DNA from: Hybos culiciformis
Lineage: Eukaryota; Arthropoda; Insecta; Diptera; Hybotidae
Reading direction: 5' to 3'
Length of the DNA: 64,000 nt
Assembly (NCBI GenBank): GCA_964007475.1
Contig: OZ023273.1
Span: 99,552,533 to 99,616,532, forward strand
The position numbers and the translations under genes were made by a program. Below the pieces are notes generated by a model. It was given only the letters and a program-made list of their open reading frames with translations. It was not told the DNA's origin and searched no databases. Shown here in pieces: positions 1 to 11,872 of the stretch; the first letter of the stretch is position 1, and every line of letters starts with the position of its first letter.

Positions 1-376
1 TAATACAAATAATGATAATCAGATAAATAAAGGCTTTCAACAGACAAGTCATGATAATATAGGATAATACAATGCCAGGCACAGAGCGGATGCTGTTAGG
101 AATGTAACCGGAATGACTGAAAAGAAAACATGAGTAATTTTTAAGTTAGATCGAAAAAAAAAATTTAGGAAATTAAAGTTTTATGTATTAAATAGTGTGT
201 GAACATTTTATTTTCCTGGTACATTATTATTATAAATTTTTGTTTGAAAGTATAGTTATCTTGTTTTTATGTTCTTTTTTTATAAATATCAAATATAAAA
301 AATAAAAATTAATGTATATAATATTAACTGCAGTTTTATTTATGTTTTAATGTTTAATTTCGAACTTTGTTTGTGC

Positions 377-3110
377 TCAAATATTAGTATAATATTGTGT
401 TGTATAACCTTCATATGTAACTTTTTCATCAATCCAATCTCTTAAAAAAGCAATGTTTGAATAAACTCCTGGAGTTTCACCTCCACAACCAACTCCCCAA
501 GAAACACTACCAACTTGATAGTATTGACTTTTTTTGTCAGTGATATTACACATAAGCGGAGAGCCACCATCACCTTTACATGCATCTTTTCCTATTTCTC
601 CCCCAGCGCATGTGAAAGATGGATTTAAATTGTAATTTGCGCCTAGTTCTACTCGTAAACGGCGTTGACATTCACTATTTGGAACAATCGGTAAATCAAT
701 TTTATTTAAAATTGCCTTATAGTTTCCTTCACTTCCAATGTTATCTTTTCCCCATCCTGCAGTTGTGCATATAACATTTTCGAAGTTCATATGAAAGTTA
801 GGAAGACAAATCGGATTTATGTTCCTTCCCAAAGTGAATGGTTCTTTGGTTATTATTAAAGCAATATCATTTACCATAGAGGCCTTTTTGAAATTTTCAT
901 GAACAATTACTTTATTCACAAATCTGTCTTGATTAGGTATAATTTCATCAGTACTAGTTATATCCCATTCTCCAGCTCTAATCTAAAATTCAAATACAAA
1001 TTTATGTTAATAAAAATATTAAAATGGATTTATGGATTTCAAAATATTCTTAAAATAAATATAATTTTATTTTTAGAAAAAAAATAAATATTAATTGAGT
1101 TTTATGTATATTGGAAAACAATAGTTTTTGTTTTTGGAACGTAAGTATTTCTCTTTATTTCCGGATTTCCGGTTGTTTTTAGAATTTGATAGTTCACAAA
1201 AAATATTTCTTCGGAAAATAAAGAGTGGCAAGAGCAACTAATAATTATAAAAATTGAAGCTAAAAATAACTTGAAATACATACTTTTTTTTTTTTTAAAT
1301 AGAGTAATAAAGAAGTTAAAATGATATATCCACAAGTAATCAATTTGAGATAATAATTTTATTGTTATTAGTGGCTAATTATTTTTCTCCGGCTTTATTT
1401 AACATTAGTCAATCCCGACGGCAACATTGTTTCACTCTTACCTCTGTCTTTATTAATAATAAACTCGTTTACAAAAAAAAAAAAAATCCCACTTAATAAA
1501 TTTTTATAAATTGTGCTAAAATATCTACAAAGCTGTCCAGTGTCGAAAATAGTCGACCAAATCCAATAGAAAACAGTCTCAAACCAGAAAATAAACTTTT
1601 GAATGGCAACAATTTCATGTAAATCGGTTCATTGGTTCAAACAAACGGATTTTCTTATTCTATATACCTTCTTTTCAATTATTAATTTCAATATTATCTT
1701 ATCATGTTATTTCTCAACTATATTAAACCATTGAGTAATAATATTTATAAGAGGGTCAGAATTCATACAAGTAAATTTCAGAATTTTTTTTTCAAATAAC
1801 TCAAAAATGATGACAATATTTTCAATGTATTGAATAAAAATTTCATACTCAAATGTGTTTATTCTTAATACAATAATAAAAATAATAAAATTAAGAATAA
1901 ACACATTTGAGTTAAAACGTTTTACTCAATACATTCAAATATTCAAATATTATTACTCAATGATTAAACTTAGCAGTTTTTAGAAAGTTAATAAGACAAT
2001 TTTAAAAGACAATTTTAAAAGGCAATTCTTGAATTCTAATTAGTATAATGCATATTGCGAGTTCATTCCATAATAATTAGTGATGCTCTAAAATATCGTT
2101 TTCTAGAAGAAACATTATGGGTTTTGATATAAATATTTTTGAGTTGAAAGTTTTTCCATTCCATAGTATATAAATACATAGGGCCAACCGGCCTAAGTGC
2201 AAGGAGAGTGGTAAGCCATCCGCCCGCACAATTTAACCTATTAAAATTATTATTATAATAAACAAAGAACAATTATTTATTATTTGTTGTGGTAAGACAA
2301 AATTAAATGCAGAAATCTCAAAGGTTTTTGAATTGTGATATATACAAAGCAAAATTGTTGCACCAATTCCAGTATAAAATTTATGATTTTAAAGTACTAC
2401 AAAATGATAGCTTTTGATATTACTTATTTGAAATTAATAACGTTATTGAATGTAGATCCAGAATTAGTGTTTTATTAGAAAAAAATAAAACTAAATACCT
2501 ATAATACATACTACATACACGCATGATAATGTCGTACTCGTATACAAGTTTACAAGCATACATAAACATTGCAATATTAACATGGAATTATAAATTTATA
2601 ATATAAAAAAAAATATACCTTCAAGTTATTATAATCGTCTTTATATTGATTAACACAATGAGCTATCGTTAGTATGATAGACGGATGAATTAATGATCCG
2701 CTACAAAGGAACAAATGCTTAGATGTAATTGGATTTTTCTGCAATTTCAAAATAACAACTATCCATGGGAATTCAAAAACTTCAGTTTCTTTACCATTTA
2801 CAACTCTGGCAATTAAGCCGTCCTGACGTATTCCACATTTTGGTACTAATATTGATTTTGAATTACAATCTCGATTATTAACTCGTGGTGATATTTTTGA
2901 ACTAATTTCAGTTTCTGTATTTTCTGGGTCACAATTTTTATCAGGTTCATATTGTGTACTCATCTTTCCCATGTTTTGAACATTATTTGGGAAGATTTTA
3001 TGTAAATTTATTTCATAAACATTTATTGCAGAATTTGAAGCTAAAAAACCTTTAAGCCGCAGTGTCATAAGTATAGCACAGAAAAAAAATAAATTGTTCA
3101 ATATACTCAT
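377..3110 (-). CDS. Serine protease homologue (inactive, phenoloxidase-activating-factor-2-like), 2 exons
   Basis: Exons 3110-2619 and 982-377 (donor AAG|GTATAT, acceptor TTTTAG, phase 0) encode 365 aa. A hydrophobic N-terminus (about residues 1-26) suggests secretion. The trypsin-like domain starts near Arg102 at a VVNG motif in place of IVGG. His151 (TIAHC) and Asp203 (NDIAL) keep two members of the catalytic triad, but the active-site box reads GDGGSP instead of GDSGGP, so Gly303 replaces the nucleophilic Ser. That change is typical of insect serine protease homologues such as prophenoloxidase-activating factor 2, as are RAGEWD, the CGIRQDGL linker and SFTCAGGE. The inferred role is a non-catalytic cofactor in haemolymph melanisation. 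The N-terminus has only a few Cys and no clear six-Cys clip domain. An AATAAA signal lies 37 bp past the stop (335-340). The 1.6-kb intron holds a palindrome and a small ORF. Confidence 0.88.
1102..1281 (-). CDS. Possible small secreted peptide ORF inside the protease-homologue intron
   Basis: A 59-codon ORF on the same strand as the surrounding gene begins with a convincing signal-peptide-like stretch (MYFKLFLASIFIIISCSCHS), followed by a short hydrophilic tail containing NPEIKRN. It has no recognisable family. It may be a short secreted peptide, the first exon of an otherwise lost gene, or chance. The start was chosen at 1281 because the upstream in-frame Met is followed by a lysine run from a poly(T) tract. 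Nothing else supports expression. Confidence 0.2.
   Translation of the reverse strand: MYFKLFLASIFIIISCSCHSLFSEEIFFVNYQILKTTGNPEIKRNTYVPKTKTIVFQYT
1500..1665 (+). repeat. Interspersed-repeat tail remnant
   Basis: The segment contains AAATCGGTTCATTGGTTCAA followed by a run of CAAAC and TCTTATTCTATATA. This wording recurs in the repeat at 48.5-49.7 kb and in fragments at 50.5 kb and 61.5 kb, so it is probably the 3' part of a common insect interspersed repeat. Boundaries are approximate. Confidence 0.4.
1722..1968. repeat. Imperfect inverted repeat (fold-back) in intron
   Basis: The sequence CTCAAATGTGTTTATTCTTA (about 1849-1868) is answered on the opposite strand at about 1892-1912. Pairing continues outward through TGTATTGA and as far as ATTGAGTAATAATATTT at the outer edges. 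Arms are about 100-120 bp and diverged at the outer end. It lies in the intron of the serine protease homologue and would form a hairpin in its pre-mRNA. Confidence 0.6.
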
Positions 3111-4998
3111 TTTGAATAATTCAGAAAGGCAACCTTTTCGTTTTATAAGCTTTAATATAACTTGATATTTCTCTGAAATTTTTATTGAAACTAAAATCTT
3201 TATATTATAATTATTAATTTGTTTCTGTTAATTAAAATTAATGCGACTTTTGATCAAATTCTTTTATTTGCGCATAAATTAATTTCAATCATAGAGATTT
3301 ATTTCTGTTTTATACAATCTAATAATAATATTTAAATTACAAAAAATCCGGAAATTTATATAAATACGTATTAAATATTAATAATTTTAATAAAATCAGT
3401 AATCAGTATAATCGGGAAAGATCTTACAATACAATATTAATCGATGCTAGCTTTTTCAAATAGTATATTGCCAAAAACTTGATTAAGTTTTATAATTTAA
3501 GATTTATAACGATTTTTATGAAGCTTTGAAGTGTTAGTATAGTATGAAATAAATTGTTGTTGGTGTTTGGTTATTTACACAAATGTTGAAGTTTATCTTA
3601 CAATGAATGACAGCCAAGTTCAATTCCACATTTATTATTATTATTTAATAGAACTGTCTACAGTCTACGGCTACACTCTTTAAAATTTAGACTAGTTAAA
3701 GGATAAAATATACAAGATATTCCCTGAAAAACATTCTCTTACACTTGATGAAAATGTGTACAAAAGAATTTACAATTTTAAATTTTCTAATTTACATACA
3801 TACTCTGAAAAAAAAAACAGACAGATAGCTGCCGGACGCAGCTGTAATTATATATATCTTTTGATATACACGTACAAGTCCAATCCAACCATCGCTTTAG
3901 GTCCATTATTTGTCAGCTTAAGGAAAAATGTTCATATGATTATAGCAATATTCGGCATAAAAATTGCAGAAATTGATTATGTATAAAAAATGATTTTTTG
4001 TAATTTTACACTTTGCTAAAAAAAAAAACGAAAACTACAATTTTACATCAACTTTTTATTTCTTATACATTTTTGGACGAGCCGTATTTAATAATAAATG
4101 CAAGATTTTGAGCACACATTGTTAAAAAATAACGTAGGTACTTTTAGTTATAATATTTCTGCTATATTTTATAGTTGGTTTTTAAACGAGTTGCTTTTTT
4201 CGCCAAATTTTATACAGATACAAAACGTTACTCTTATGCCAACCTATTGCCAAAAATATTACATTGCGGATTTGAATTCAAATTGGGAATCCACGTATAT
4301 TCGGGTTATCTTCATTAAATGAACTTTTAAGATTAATAAACATATTAACAATATTGTTTAGCGAGTGATGATTCAATTTTATATATATGTTTTACTTTAG
4401 TTATATTTTTTATAAAAAAATATTTGTTTATTGAGCTGCATTAATGATTTTCTATTGTGATATCTTTATTACTAACAACATAAATTTTTCAAGCATAGAT
4501 ATTTCAATATAAAATGTTAAAAATTATATAATGTTAATAAATAAATTTTTTTTTAAGTAAAATCCCATTATGTTTATGTTGGTTTTCTGTTTTAGATACG
4601 CCTTTTTTCCTTAAATTATAATATAAGCACGAACAAAATATCTTTCCTAAATACAAAAAAAAAAAAAATAAAAAATTAAAAACAAAGAACAATTATTATT
4701 TTATATAAATTAAATTAAATTAAGGTGTATAGGTACTTAATTATGTTATATTTATAATTTTATTGCTATTTATCTTTTATATTTATATATTTTTTGTCTG
4801 AATTTTACATAAAGTGTGTATAATAATTTTTAATTAATTTATGTTGTCCCACAGGGAATTTATAATATTGTTTAAATATAATTACATAATATCAAGTAAC
4901 ATTTTTTGTATATACATATATACATATACAAAATATGTATGGGAATAAAAACTACATAGTTTCTAATTACATTTCACAGCACAAGGAAATACGATAAT
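3111..4998. other. Divergent intergenic region, no gene recognised
   Basis: These 1.9 kb separate the start of the protease homologue (minus) from the start of the ionotropic receptor (plus), so both promoters should lie here. ORFs of about 75 codons at 3756-3986 and 4098-4322 have AT-driven composition, no signal peptide and no family resemblance; I treat them as chance. Poly(A/T) runs and TATATA tracts are frequent. Confidence 0.5.
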
Positions 4999-7573
4999 AT
5001 GGAATTATATTATATTCTAGTAATTATTTTTAATTTAATCAAATGTTGTTTTGCAATCACATCAAATCACAAAAAATTTGGATTGGATACTTTAAAATTT
5101 TCAAAATATTTGCATATTCCATTTGTAGATTATGTATGCAATATATCTAATGCATACGATTCAAGTGTAGTTCATGTTTATATTATTAAAAATAGTTCAA
5201 ATCCATTTGTATCACAAAAAATAATCGAATGTGTAACATCAAGTTCAAAAAAAGAATCTGACGAAAATTATGAAAGTCATCCAGAGAAAATATCAACAAT
5301 TTTTATTCGTTCAATTGAATCATTTGATCAGAAACGTAATTTTCTATTTCCATCGCTACATATTTTAATGGCACGCCGATTAATCATATCAGAAGTTCAA
5401 AGAGTAACAAAATTTATTGATGAAAAAATTCCGAAAAAGAAATATTTGAAATATATTTTTGTTTTTATTAAAACATTTGAAGAAGATGAAATTCAAGTTC
5501 TTACTGAATTATTTCAAATAATGTGGTTTCAGAAGCAAATTTTAAATGCGATTGCTATTTTTCCAGATAAAATGACAAATAAATTGTTAACTTTTACATA
5601 TGAGCCGTTTGCATTTAATGGATTTGAAATAAAAAACATAACTAATAGTAAAGTTATAGAGCTTTTCTATGATAAAATGAAAAATATGAATAAATATTTT
5701 TTTAAAGTTTCTGTATATAATGATCCTGCCAGATTTACGACAACAAAAAAAAAAGGTAGGTATATATACCGAAGTAAAACAAAATTTATTATTATCATTT
5801 TTGAATTAATTAAAATCACAAAATTACAATACAAAGGGTATCACATTGAAAGAAAAAGTAGCCGTTTTTATAGTCTAACCTCTTTATGGAATTCTTTGTT
5901 CTGGGTTTTATACGAGTAAAATTAGGGTTATAACATATAATTATTCTAATCGAAATAGATAATTATACTCTCATCGAAATAGAGTTTGAATATAAATTAA
6001 CGAATTAAGTAACTTTTCATTGTTAATGGGGGATATAAATTCATCAAAATTATCTATCTAGCTAAAATTTGTATTTGGTAGGCTTAAAAGTTATATATAC
6101 ATATATCTCAGCATTGGCACTTACAACCCACAATACTCTGTTTATCGTGAGCAAAAAATATTATAGATACTATATCGTTAGTTTTCACAATAAATTAAAA
6201 AAAATTATTTAAGGCGTTATGACATTGAGCGTCGTTAAAACATCCCAACCAATTTTTTATATCACTCCAATTTTATTTCAGGTTTTAATGGTATTGACAA
6301 AAATATCCTTGAGATTATTATGCAGCATCTTAATGCAAAATCTATTATATTAGAGCCCAGGGATAATAAAATGGATGGAACTCTTGAAAATAATACAGTC
6401 ACAGGTGTAATGAAGGATATATCAGAAAATTACACATACGTTGGATTCAATGCAAGAATTATAATTCTCCACGGAGTAAAATCTGAACTTTTAGAACATA
6501 CATATCCGTACCAAAAGTTTCGTTTATGCTTAGTTATACCAGCATCTAAAATTCTTCCTCAATATCTAACATTATTTAGAATACTAACCAAGGATTCTTG
6601 GTTGTTGTTGATTTTCGTTTATATAACATTAGTTATAACATTTATATTTGTTAAAGAATTACTTTATCGAATAACTTCGATTAGAGAGTACAAAAATATT
6701 GAAGTTTTTTTAATGCTTTTAAGAGCATTTGTTGGTGATGCAATTAAGTTACCAAAAATGGATTCTCTACGAATTATAATCCAAATATGGATAATGTTTA
6801 GCTACATAATCACAAACATATTTTTGGGTAAATTAGAAAGTACATTTGTTCTTCCCAAATATGAAGAAGACTTAGATAAACTATCTGACCTGGAACATTT
6901 TTCTTTGCCGATTTTATCAACAAAAGGAACAAGAGAATATATTAGAAGTTCAATGGAAGACGATCCAAAACTTTTGTCATACATTGAAAATAATCTCAAT
7001 GAGACTCTGATTGTTTCAGAATTTCTTAACACACATTCATCTAACTTAGCTTTTTTAATAAGAACGGATCTTGCTAAAAAACTAATAATATCTACTTTTA
7101 ATAAAGTAACAATGCGGCCCATATATCATATTATGAAGGAATGTCCTTCTGTAGTGCCTCAAGGATATTTCACCACGATGGGTTCACCTTATTTGGACAA
7201 GCTAGATGGAATCATAAGTTTATTGTTTGAAAGCGGTATAATCAAACATCATGAAAAATTGTGGCATTATGAGGCAAGGATTTCTTCGACGGAAAAAAAT
7301 CGAAATGTTGATGAAATAACCGAAGACGAAACTGAAGATGAATCAAACCCTGAATCGGTAGAATTTGAAGAGGATCCTGATAGAAAAGTAGTTTTAACAT
7401 TAGACATTTTACAGAGTGCTTTTCATCTGTGGTGGTTATGTTTGGGAATAGGTCTTGTAATTTTCATTTCAGAAAATCTGTGCTATCGATATGGGAAAAA
7501 ATATTTATCAAACTCAAAGAAACTAGAAAATCTTAAAAAGATTGTGTTTAAAAAATTTTCATTCAATCATTGA
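4999..7573 (+). CDS. Divergent ionotropic receptor (IR family chemosensory channel), 2 exons
   Basis: Exons 4999-5755 and 6282-7573 (AAAAG|GTAGGT ... TTTCAG|GT, phase 1) encode 682 aa. Residues 1-20 form a signal peptide (MELYYILVIIFNLIKCCFA). A poorly conserved extracellular region leads to the S1 lobe, recognised from the FNGIDKNILEIIMQHLNAKS segment just after the splice. Three membrane segments follow at about 359-378, 416-435 and 631-652, with a pore region between the first two and an S2 lobe between the second and third. This is the layout of insect ionotropic receptors, which derive from ionotropic glutamate receptors. Divergent IRs serve mainly in taste and other contact chemosensation. 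An unusually acidic stretch (EITEDETEDESNPE) sits just before the last membrane segment. AATAAA occurs at 7788-7793. The subfamily cannot be fixed by eye. Confidence 0.85.
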
Positions 7574-8156
7574 AAATGAAATTCTTAATTATGTGTAATT
7601 AACCAATTATATATATAGAAGTGTGATTCTTGTATAATTGTAATCCTAAAATTTTGTCGTAACGTAGTGATGGATTTGTTCCCGTAATGTTCTAATATTA
7701 AAAATACTCACACACTACAATTATGTGTAAGTACACTATCCACAGTACAGTATTAATATTGAAAATACTTTATTTAGTAATATACTTAATAAAAAACTTT
7801 GTCTTTTTGTTTATTTTATATATTACATTTATAAATATAAATCATAGATAGAATATACATAATATAAAATAATATATACTATAATAACGTATTGAGAATA
7901 AGTATAATACTAGCATAAACATAACATGATATATTTACTAAAAATAATACTATGATTATTATTATAAAATTTTTTTTTTTTTTAATAAAATTTATGTATG
8001 TCTGAATATGTACGTACAGTTGGTACAAAATCTGAAATTCATATTGTATTTGGACTTTTAATTTTGTTTCATATTGAGTTTTGATTATAATATTATAAAT
8101 TTTTTAATCATTCTTGCGGGACATATAGTGATAACTTCATAATCAGCGTTCTCCAA
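7574..8156. other. Intergenic, 3' ends of the IR and insulin-like peptide genes
   Basis: AT-rich spacer between two genes that converge. It contains the receptor's poly(A) signal and long TATA/ATAAT stretches. Nothing else is recognisable. Confidence 0.5.
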
Positions 8157-10038
8157 TTAGTTACGTACTATTTTTGGAGGCTGTGTTGTAGTTTTTGTAG
8201 AACAATATAAACTAACCATTGCTTGAGAGCAAGGAGATAAACAGCATTCATCTGCGATTGCCAGAAGACGTAAGCTTCTTGTGCGTCTTAGATTCTTTCT
8301 GCGAAGTTTGATAAATGGAATAAAATAATTTTCTTTACCATCGACTATAAAAAATAAAAAAAACGATAATAACATTTTGAGGATGAACCTTAATCTGGAA
8401 GTCTACCATAGAACTTCAATTTATATAATAACTATTGTATAGGAAATCCATCCGCTTATGTCTACGTTTAGGTATAGGGTTTTTTTTTTAAAAGTTTCTA
8501 AACAAAATTTATATTTCTGTAAATTTATTTCATTAAATAATTTCTTTTATCCCAGATTAACATAAATGGTATACATTGACAACAAGGCTTAAATGGCTTG
8601 CGTAATATCACTCTTTTTCTTCGAAAAAAAAAATTTCATATATCTGTAACTGTAACTGATGTTGGTTTTATCAATTTGATTGGATTGTTTTTTGTACGTA
8701 CCTTAATTTATTTTTATGTTTTGAGAAGTGGGATTAATAGGAACCCCAATCTTTCGAGAATCCTAAATTAGATTTGCAGGCTAATTCAATTATAACGTAA
8801 CAGGTTGTTTATTTTAAGTCTATCAAAATTTACAAAATGTTAATGCACAACATAAAGTTGTAGATATTATTTCCAAATTACATTTTCTGAAGTTATTTTC
8901 GATAGCAAATCCAATTTTTCGATTGGTGTTTAATTTATATGAAAATACCAATAAGTCCGGGGTTTGCGAACAAATATCCTGAAAATTAAGAACATTAAAA
9001 TCAGAATAAATACAGTTTAATTAAGAGTAGGATTACTGTAGATTAACATGGCGCGAAAGTTATTTCTTTTTAGCCTACTTAGTCTTAATTAATATAAGTT
9101 ATGATCTTGAGTTCATACACAATTCAAATAGTAAAAAAAACTTTTTTGCCGTAATTAAATTTTCCGATTAATTTGTCCAATTTTTCTTTTCCTATTACGA
9201 ACAAAATTAGTAATGCGTTTATCAACGAACACATTTAATTTTTATTTATATAGAAGATTAATATAAAAACATTTAAAAGAGATGGAAAAGAGATCATAAA
9301 ATACTTAAATGGCTATGGATGTTGTTGAAAATTCAGATATGAGTACATAGTAGACGTAAATTGTAATCACATAATTAATTTCAGAAATTATTTAGTTATA
9401 GTCTTACAACATACATTGTTCATCATTTCTGATTTAAAACCATTATGTTAGTTAATATATTTATGTTCAACTTCAACTTAAACTCCCTTTAAAGGAGTAG
9501 TTTGAGAAGATTATACTTATGAAATTATACTATTTTAAAATTCCTATATAATAAATTTTTGAATGGAAATTTTGTTCGTTGAAAGAAATACCAATAATTT
9601 TAGCGAAATTCCACGTAATACGGAACAAACAGAAATTAGTTAAATTATTAATAATAATGAGGAAACGATTAATTTCCCGAGTGATACTCTTTAGCCCACT
9701 TAAATAAATATTTAAGGGCACAAATTTATTTCAGAAAAAGAATATTTAAAAATTTTTTTTATTAGTTTAATTTATAGTATTTCTCTATATCAATTTCATA
9801 ATTATTTTTAAAATGAAACGAAATTTTATTTTCAAATACCTGACTACCAGAATGAAAGTTTACCAATATTTATACCTGAACGTTTGGTTAGCGAATTATA
9901 TTTTCCTTTACAAATTTCTTCCACAAATCCAGGCAAAAATGAACCACAGTTTGTTTCCCTCTCGTTGAATATATATGTTGTTAAAGAATTTACTAAGACG
10001 ATGCATAATAATAGCACAATTATTTTGGTAGAAATCAT
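8157..10038 (-). CDS. Insulin-like peptide precursor, 2 exons
   Basis: Exons 10038-9876 and 8344-8157 encode 116 aa (TCAG|GTATAA donor, TTTATAG acceptor). The intron is phase 1 and falls in the C-peptide, the ancestral position for insulin genes. Residues 1-20 are a signal peptide. The B chain has Cys31 and Cys43 separated by 11 residues (CGSFLPGFVEEIC). The A chain has the diagnostic CC-x3-C-x8-C pattern at Cys88, 89, 93 and 102 (CCLSPCSQAMVSLYC). Basic cleavage sites occur after the B chain (TKR) and before the A chain (LRRK, LRRTR). The A chain carries an extra 14-residue tail after its last Cys (STKTTTQPPKIVRN). The inferred product is a secreted insulin-receptor or relaxin-type ligand. 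The start at 10038 was preferred over an upstream Met at 10155 because only it gives a clean signal peptide. Confidence 0.9.
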
Positions 10039-11159
10039 TTCAAAATTGGTTATTAACGAAATTCTCAAAAGTACAATGATGTTGCCTTTTGCTTTTAATA
10101 CTAAATGCCTAAAAGAAAAATTTTCATAAACAAATATTAATGATAACAAACGCATTTTTTATATATTTTTAGCCTCAAATTAAAGATTAAAAACTATAAA
10201 TAATCTTTCTTGAAAAAAAATAAGCAATATTTTTCATGAATCACACGGTGTTTCATTTAATATAGCTATACTTTTTGAAATTATTCCATAACTTTTCTTG
10301 TTTTTAAATATAAATTAAAGTTACCATTATAAAATAAACATTAATTAATACTAATTTACATTATATGTATAATATCCTTATGAGGAAAAATAAAATAGAT
10401 ATATTTATGATAATAATTAGGCTAAGTAGAAGTCCAAATGTATAAATTCGTATAGTTAGCAATGAATTCAATATTTTAGATTGAGATTTTCCCGTTTTAA
10501 TAGAAAATTCTAATTGACACTACTTGTAAAGCTTATATTTTTATGCTTTGGATGAGCATTCATTTTATATAACTGATCTCAAACTTTTAATGACATATAT
10601 TTTGGTGAAAGGATAAGCAAGAACTTTGAGTGCTTATTTATTCTATATACATGATATATCATAATTTTATGTGTAGAACCGTTTCTAATTTTTAACTATT
10701 ACTATTAGATTATAATTCAGTTTATTATGTCAAGCAAAGCAAAACCTTCTTAAAACATTTTTAATCTTATCAGCTTTAAAAAAAAAACTAGTTTTACATT
10801 ATTTATATTAAAAATTGACAAAAAAAACCAAAAATACAAAAAAAATTCATACGTACATTGAAAATTAAACATCAGGATATTTTGCATTACAATAAAAATT
10901 GAAAGAATTCAATATTTATTAAAAGCAAAAAAAAAACCATAACTTCTATATTGTCCTGTGACACTGAAATAATTTGACTATAATAATCGAAGTTTGATTA
11001 ATCAAAACGAAACCAAAACTAGTTTAACTCAAATCAGATTTAAATCTAAATGAAAAAAAATAGTGTTCCCAGAACAACTTATATTTTAAAAATGACTTTA
11101 TTTCTTTTTTTTTCTACTACCGTATACAAATTTAAAATTTAATGAAAATTAATAGTAGA
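10039..11159. other. Intergenic, no gene recognised
   Basis: This contains the upstream region of the insulin-like peptide gene and then AT-rich DNA with A and T runs. No coding pattern or clear repeat was seen until the palindrome at 11160. Confidence 0.5.
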
Positions 11160-11342
11160 TTACAATACATGATAAGAAAATTTGTTATTCTTGCGAGTTG
11201 TGTATACACACAAACACATAGACACGAGTCATGTTTATATCACGAGACCGAAGGTCGAGTGATATAATATTGACGAGTGTCTATATGTTTGTGTGTATAC
11301 AAAACGAGCTGTATAACAAATTTGATTAACATGTATTGTATA
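11160..11342. repeat. 183-bp palindrome at the left of the recombinase element
   Basis: The outer ends TACAATACATG and CATGTATTGTA match on opposite strands. Pairing continues through AAATTTGTTAT, GTATACACACAAAC, ATAGACAC and TATATCAC to a core of ACCGAAGGT. Arms are about 90 bp with scattered mismatches. A diverged but structurally equal palindrome lies at 53684-53846, and the core TATATCACGAGACCGAAGGT is identical in both. It could be a recombinase or hairpin recognition structure. Confidence 0.8.
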
Positions 11343-11424
11343 CTGCTTTAATGTGCATGTGAGAGGGAGTTGAAAACAATACATTTATAATGAAAAAAAT
11401 AAACAAAAAAGGTCAAAATGAAGC

Positions 11425-11640
11425 AATGAAATAAAATTTAATTGAAGATTTAAGATCAGCTAATTCCTAAAATAAAAAAAAAAAAATTAGTAATTTTTCC
11501 AAAAAAAATTATTCATTTTTTTTTTTGCAAAAAAAAAAAATTCGCATAATTTTTTTGTAGAAAAATTACTAATTTTTTTTTTTTTATTATTTCAGGAACT
11601 AATGGTCTTCTTAAATTTTATTTAATTTTATTTTTAATTA
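11425..11640. repeat. Second inverted repeat upstream of the recombinase gene
   Basis: Left arm TTAAGAT...TAATTCCTAAAATA followed by an A run and ATTAGTAATTTTTC is mirrored by the right arm around 11565-11625 (GAAAAATTACTAATT, T run, then AGGAACTAATGG...CTTAA). Arms are about 80-90 bp, AT-rich and imperfect. It sits between the element's left end and the start of the recombinase gene. Confidence 0.6.
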
Positions 11641-11872
11641 TTAAAAAAAATAGTAATAATTTTATAATTATTTTTTTTATAATTAAAAATAAAATAATTA
11701 TATTTTACCCTTGTTGCTGCCTTTTTCCTCGTTTGTATAAAAAAAAAAAAAATACTTACTTGATATTTGACAATTGACATCAAACTTTTTTTTACCGTTA
11801 AATCAAATTTAATTACGAGATTTTAATTGTCAGTAAGTTTTGAATTTAAATTTATTATTAAGCTGTACTACA

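Noticed and set aside
6802..7122. 106-codon minus-strand ORF
   Set aside because: It is the antisense shadow of the ionotropic receptor's second exon, which has clear homology and membrane segments.
9884..10129. 81-codon plus-strand ORF
   Set aside because: It lies opposite the first exon of the insulin-like peptide gene, whose signal peptide and cysteine pattern are convincing.
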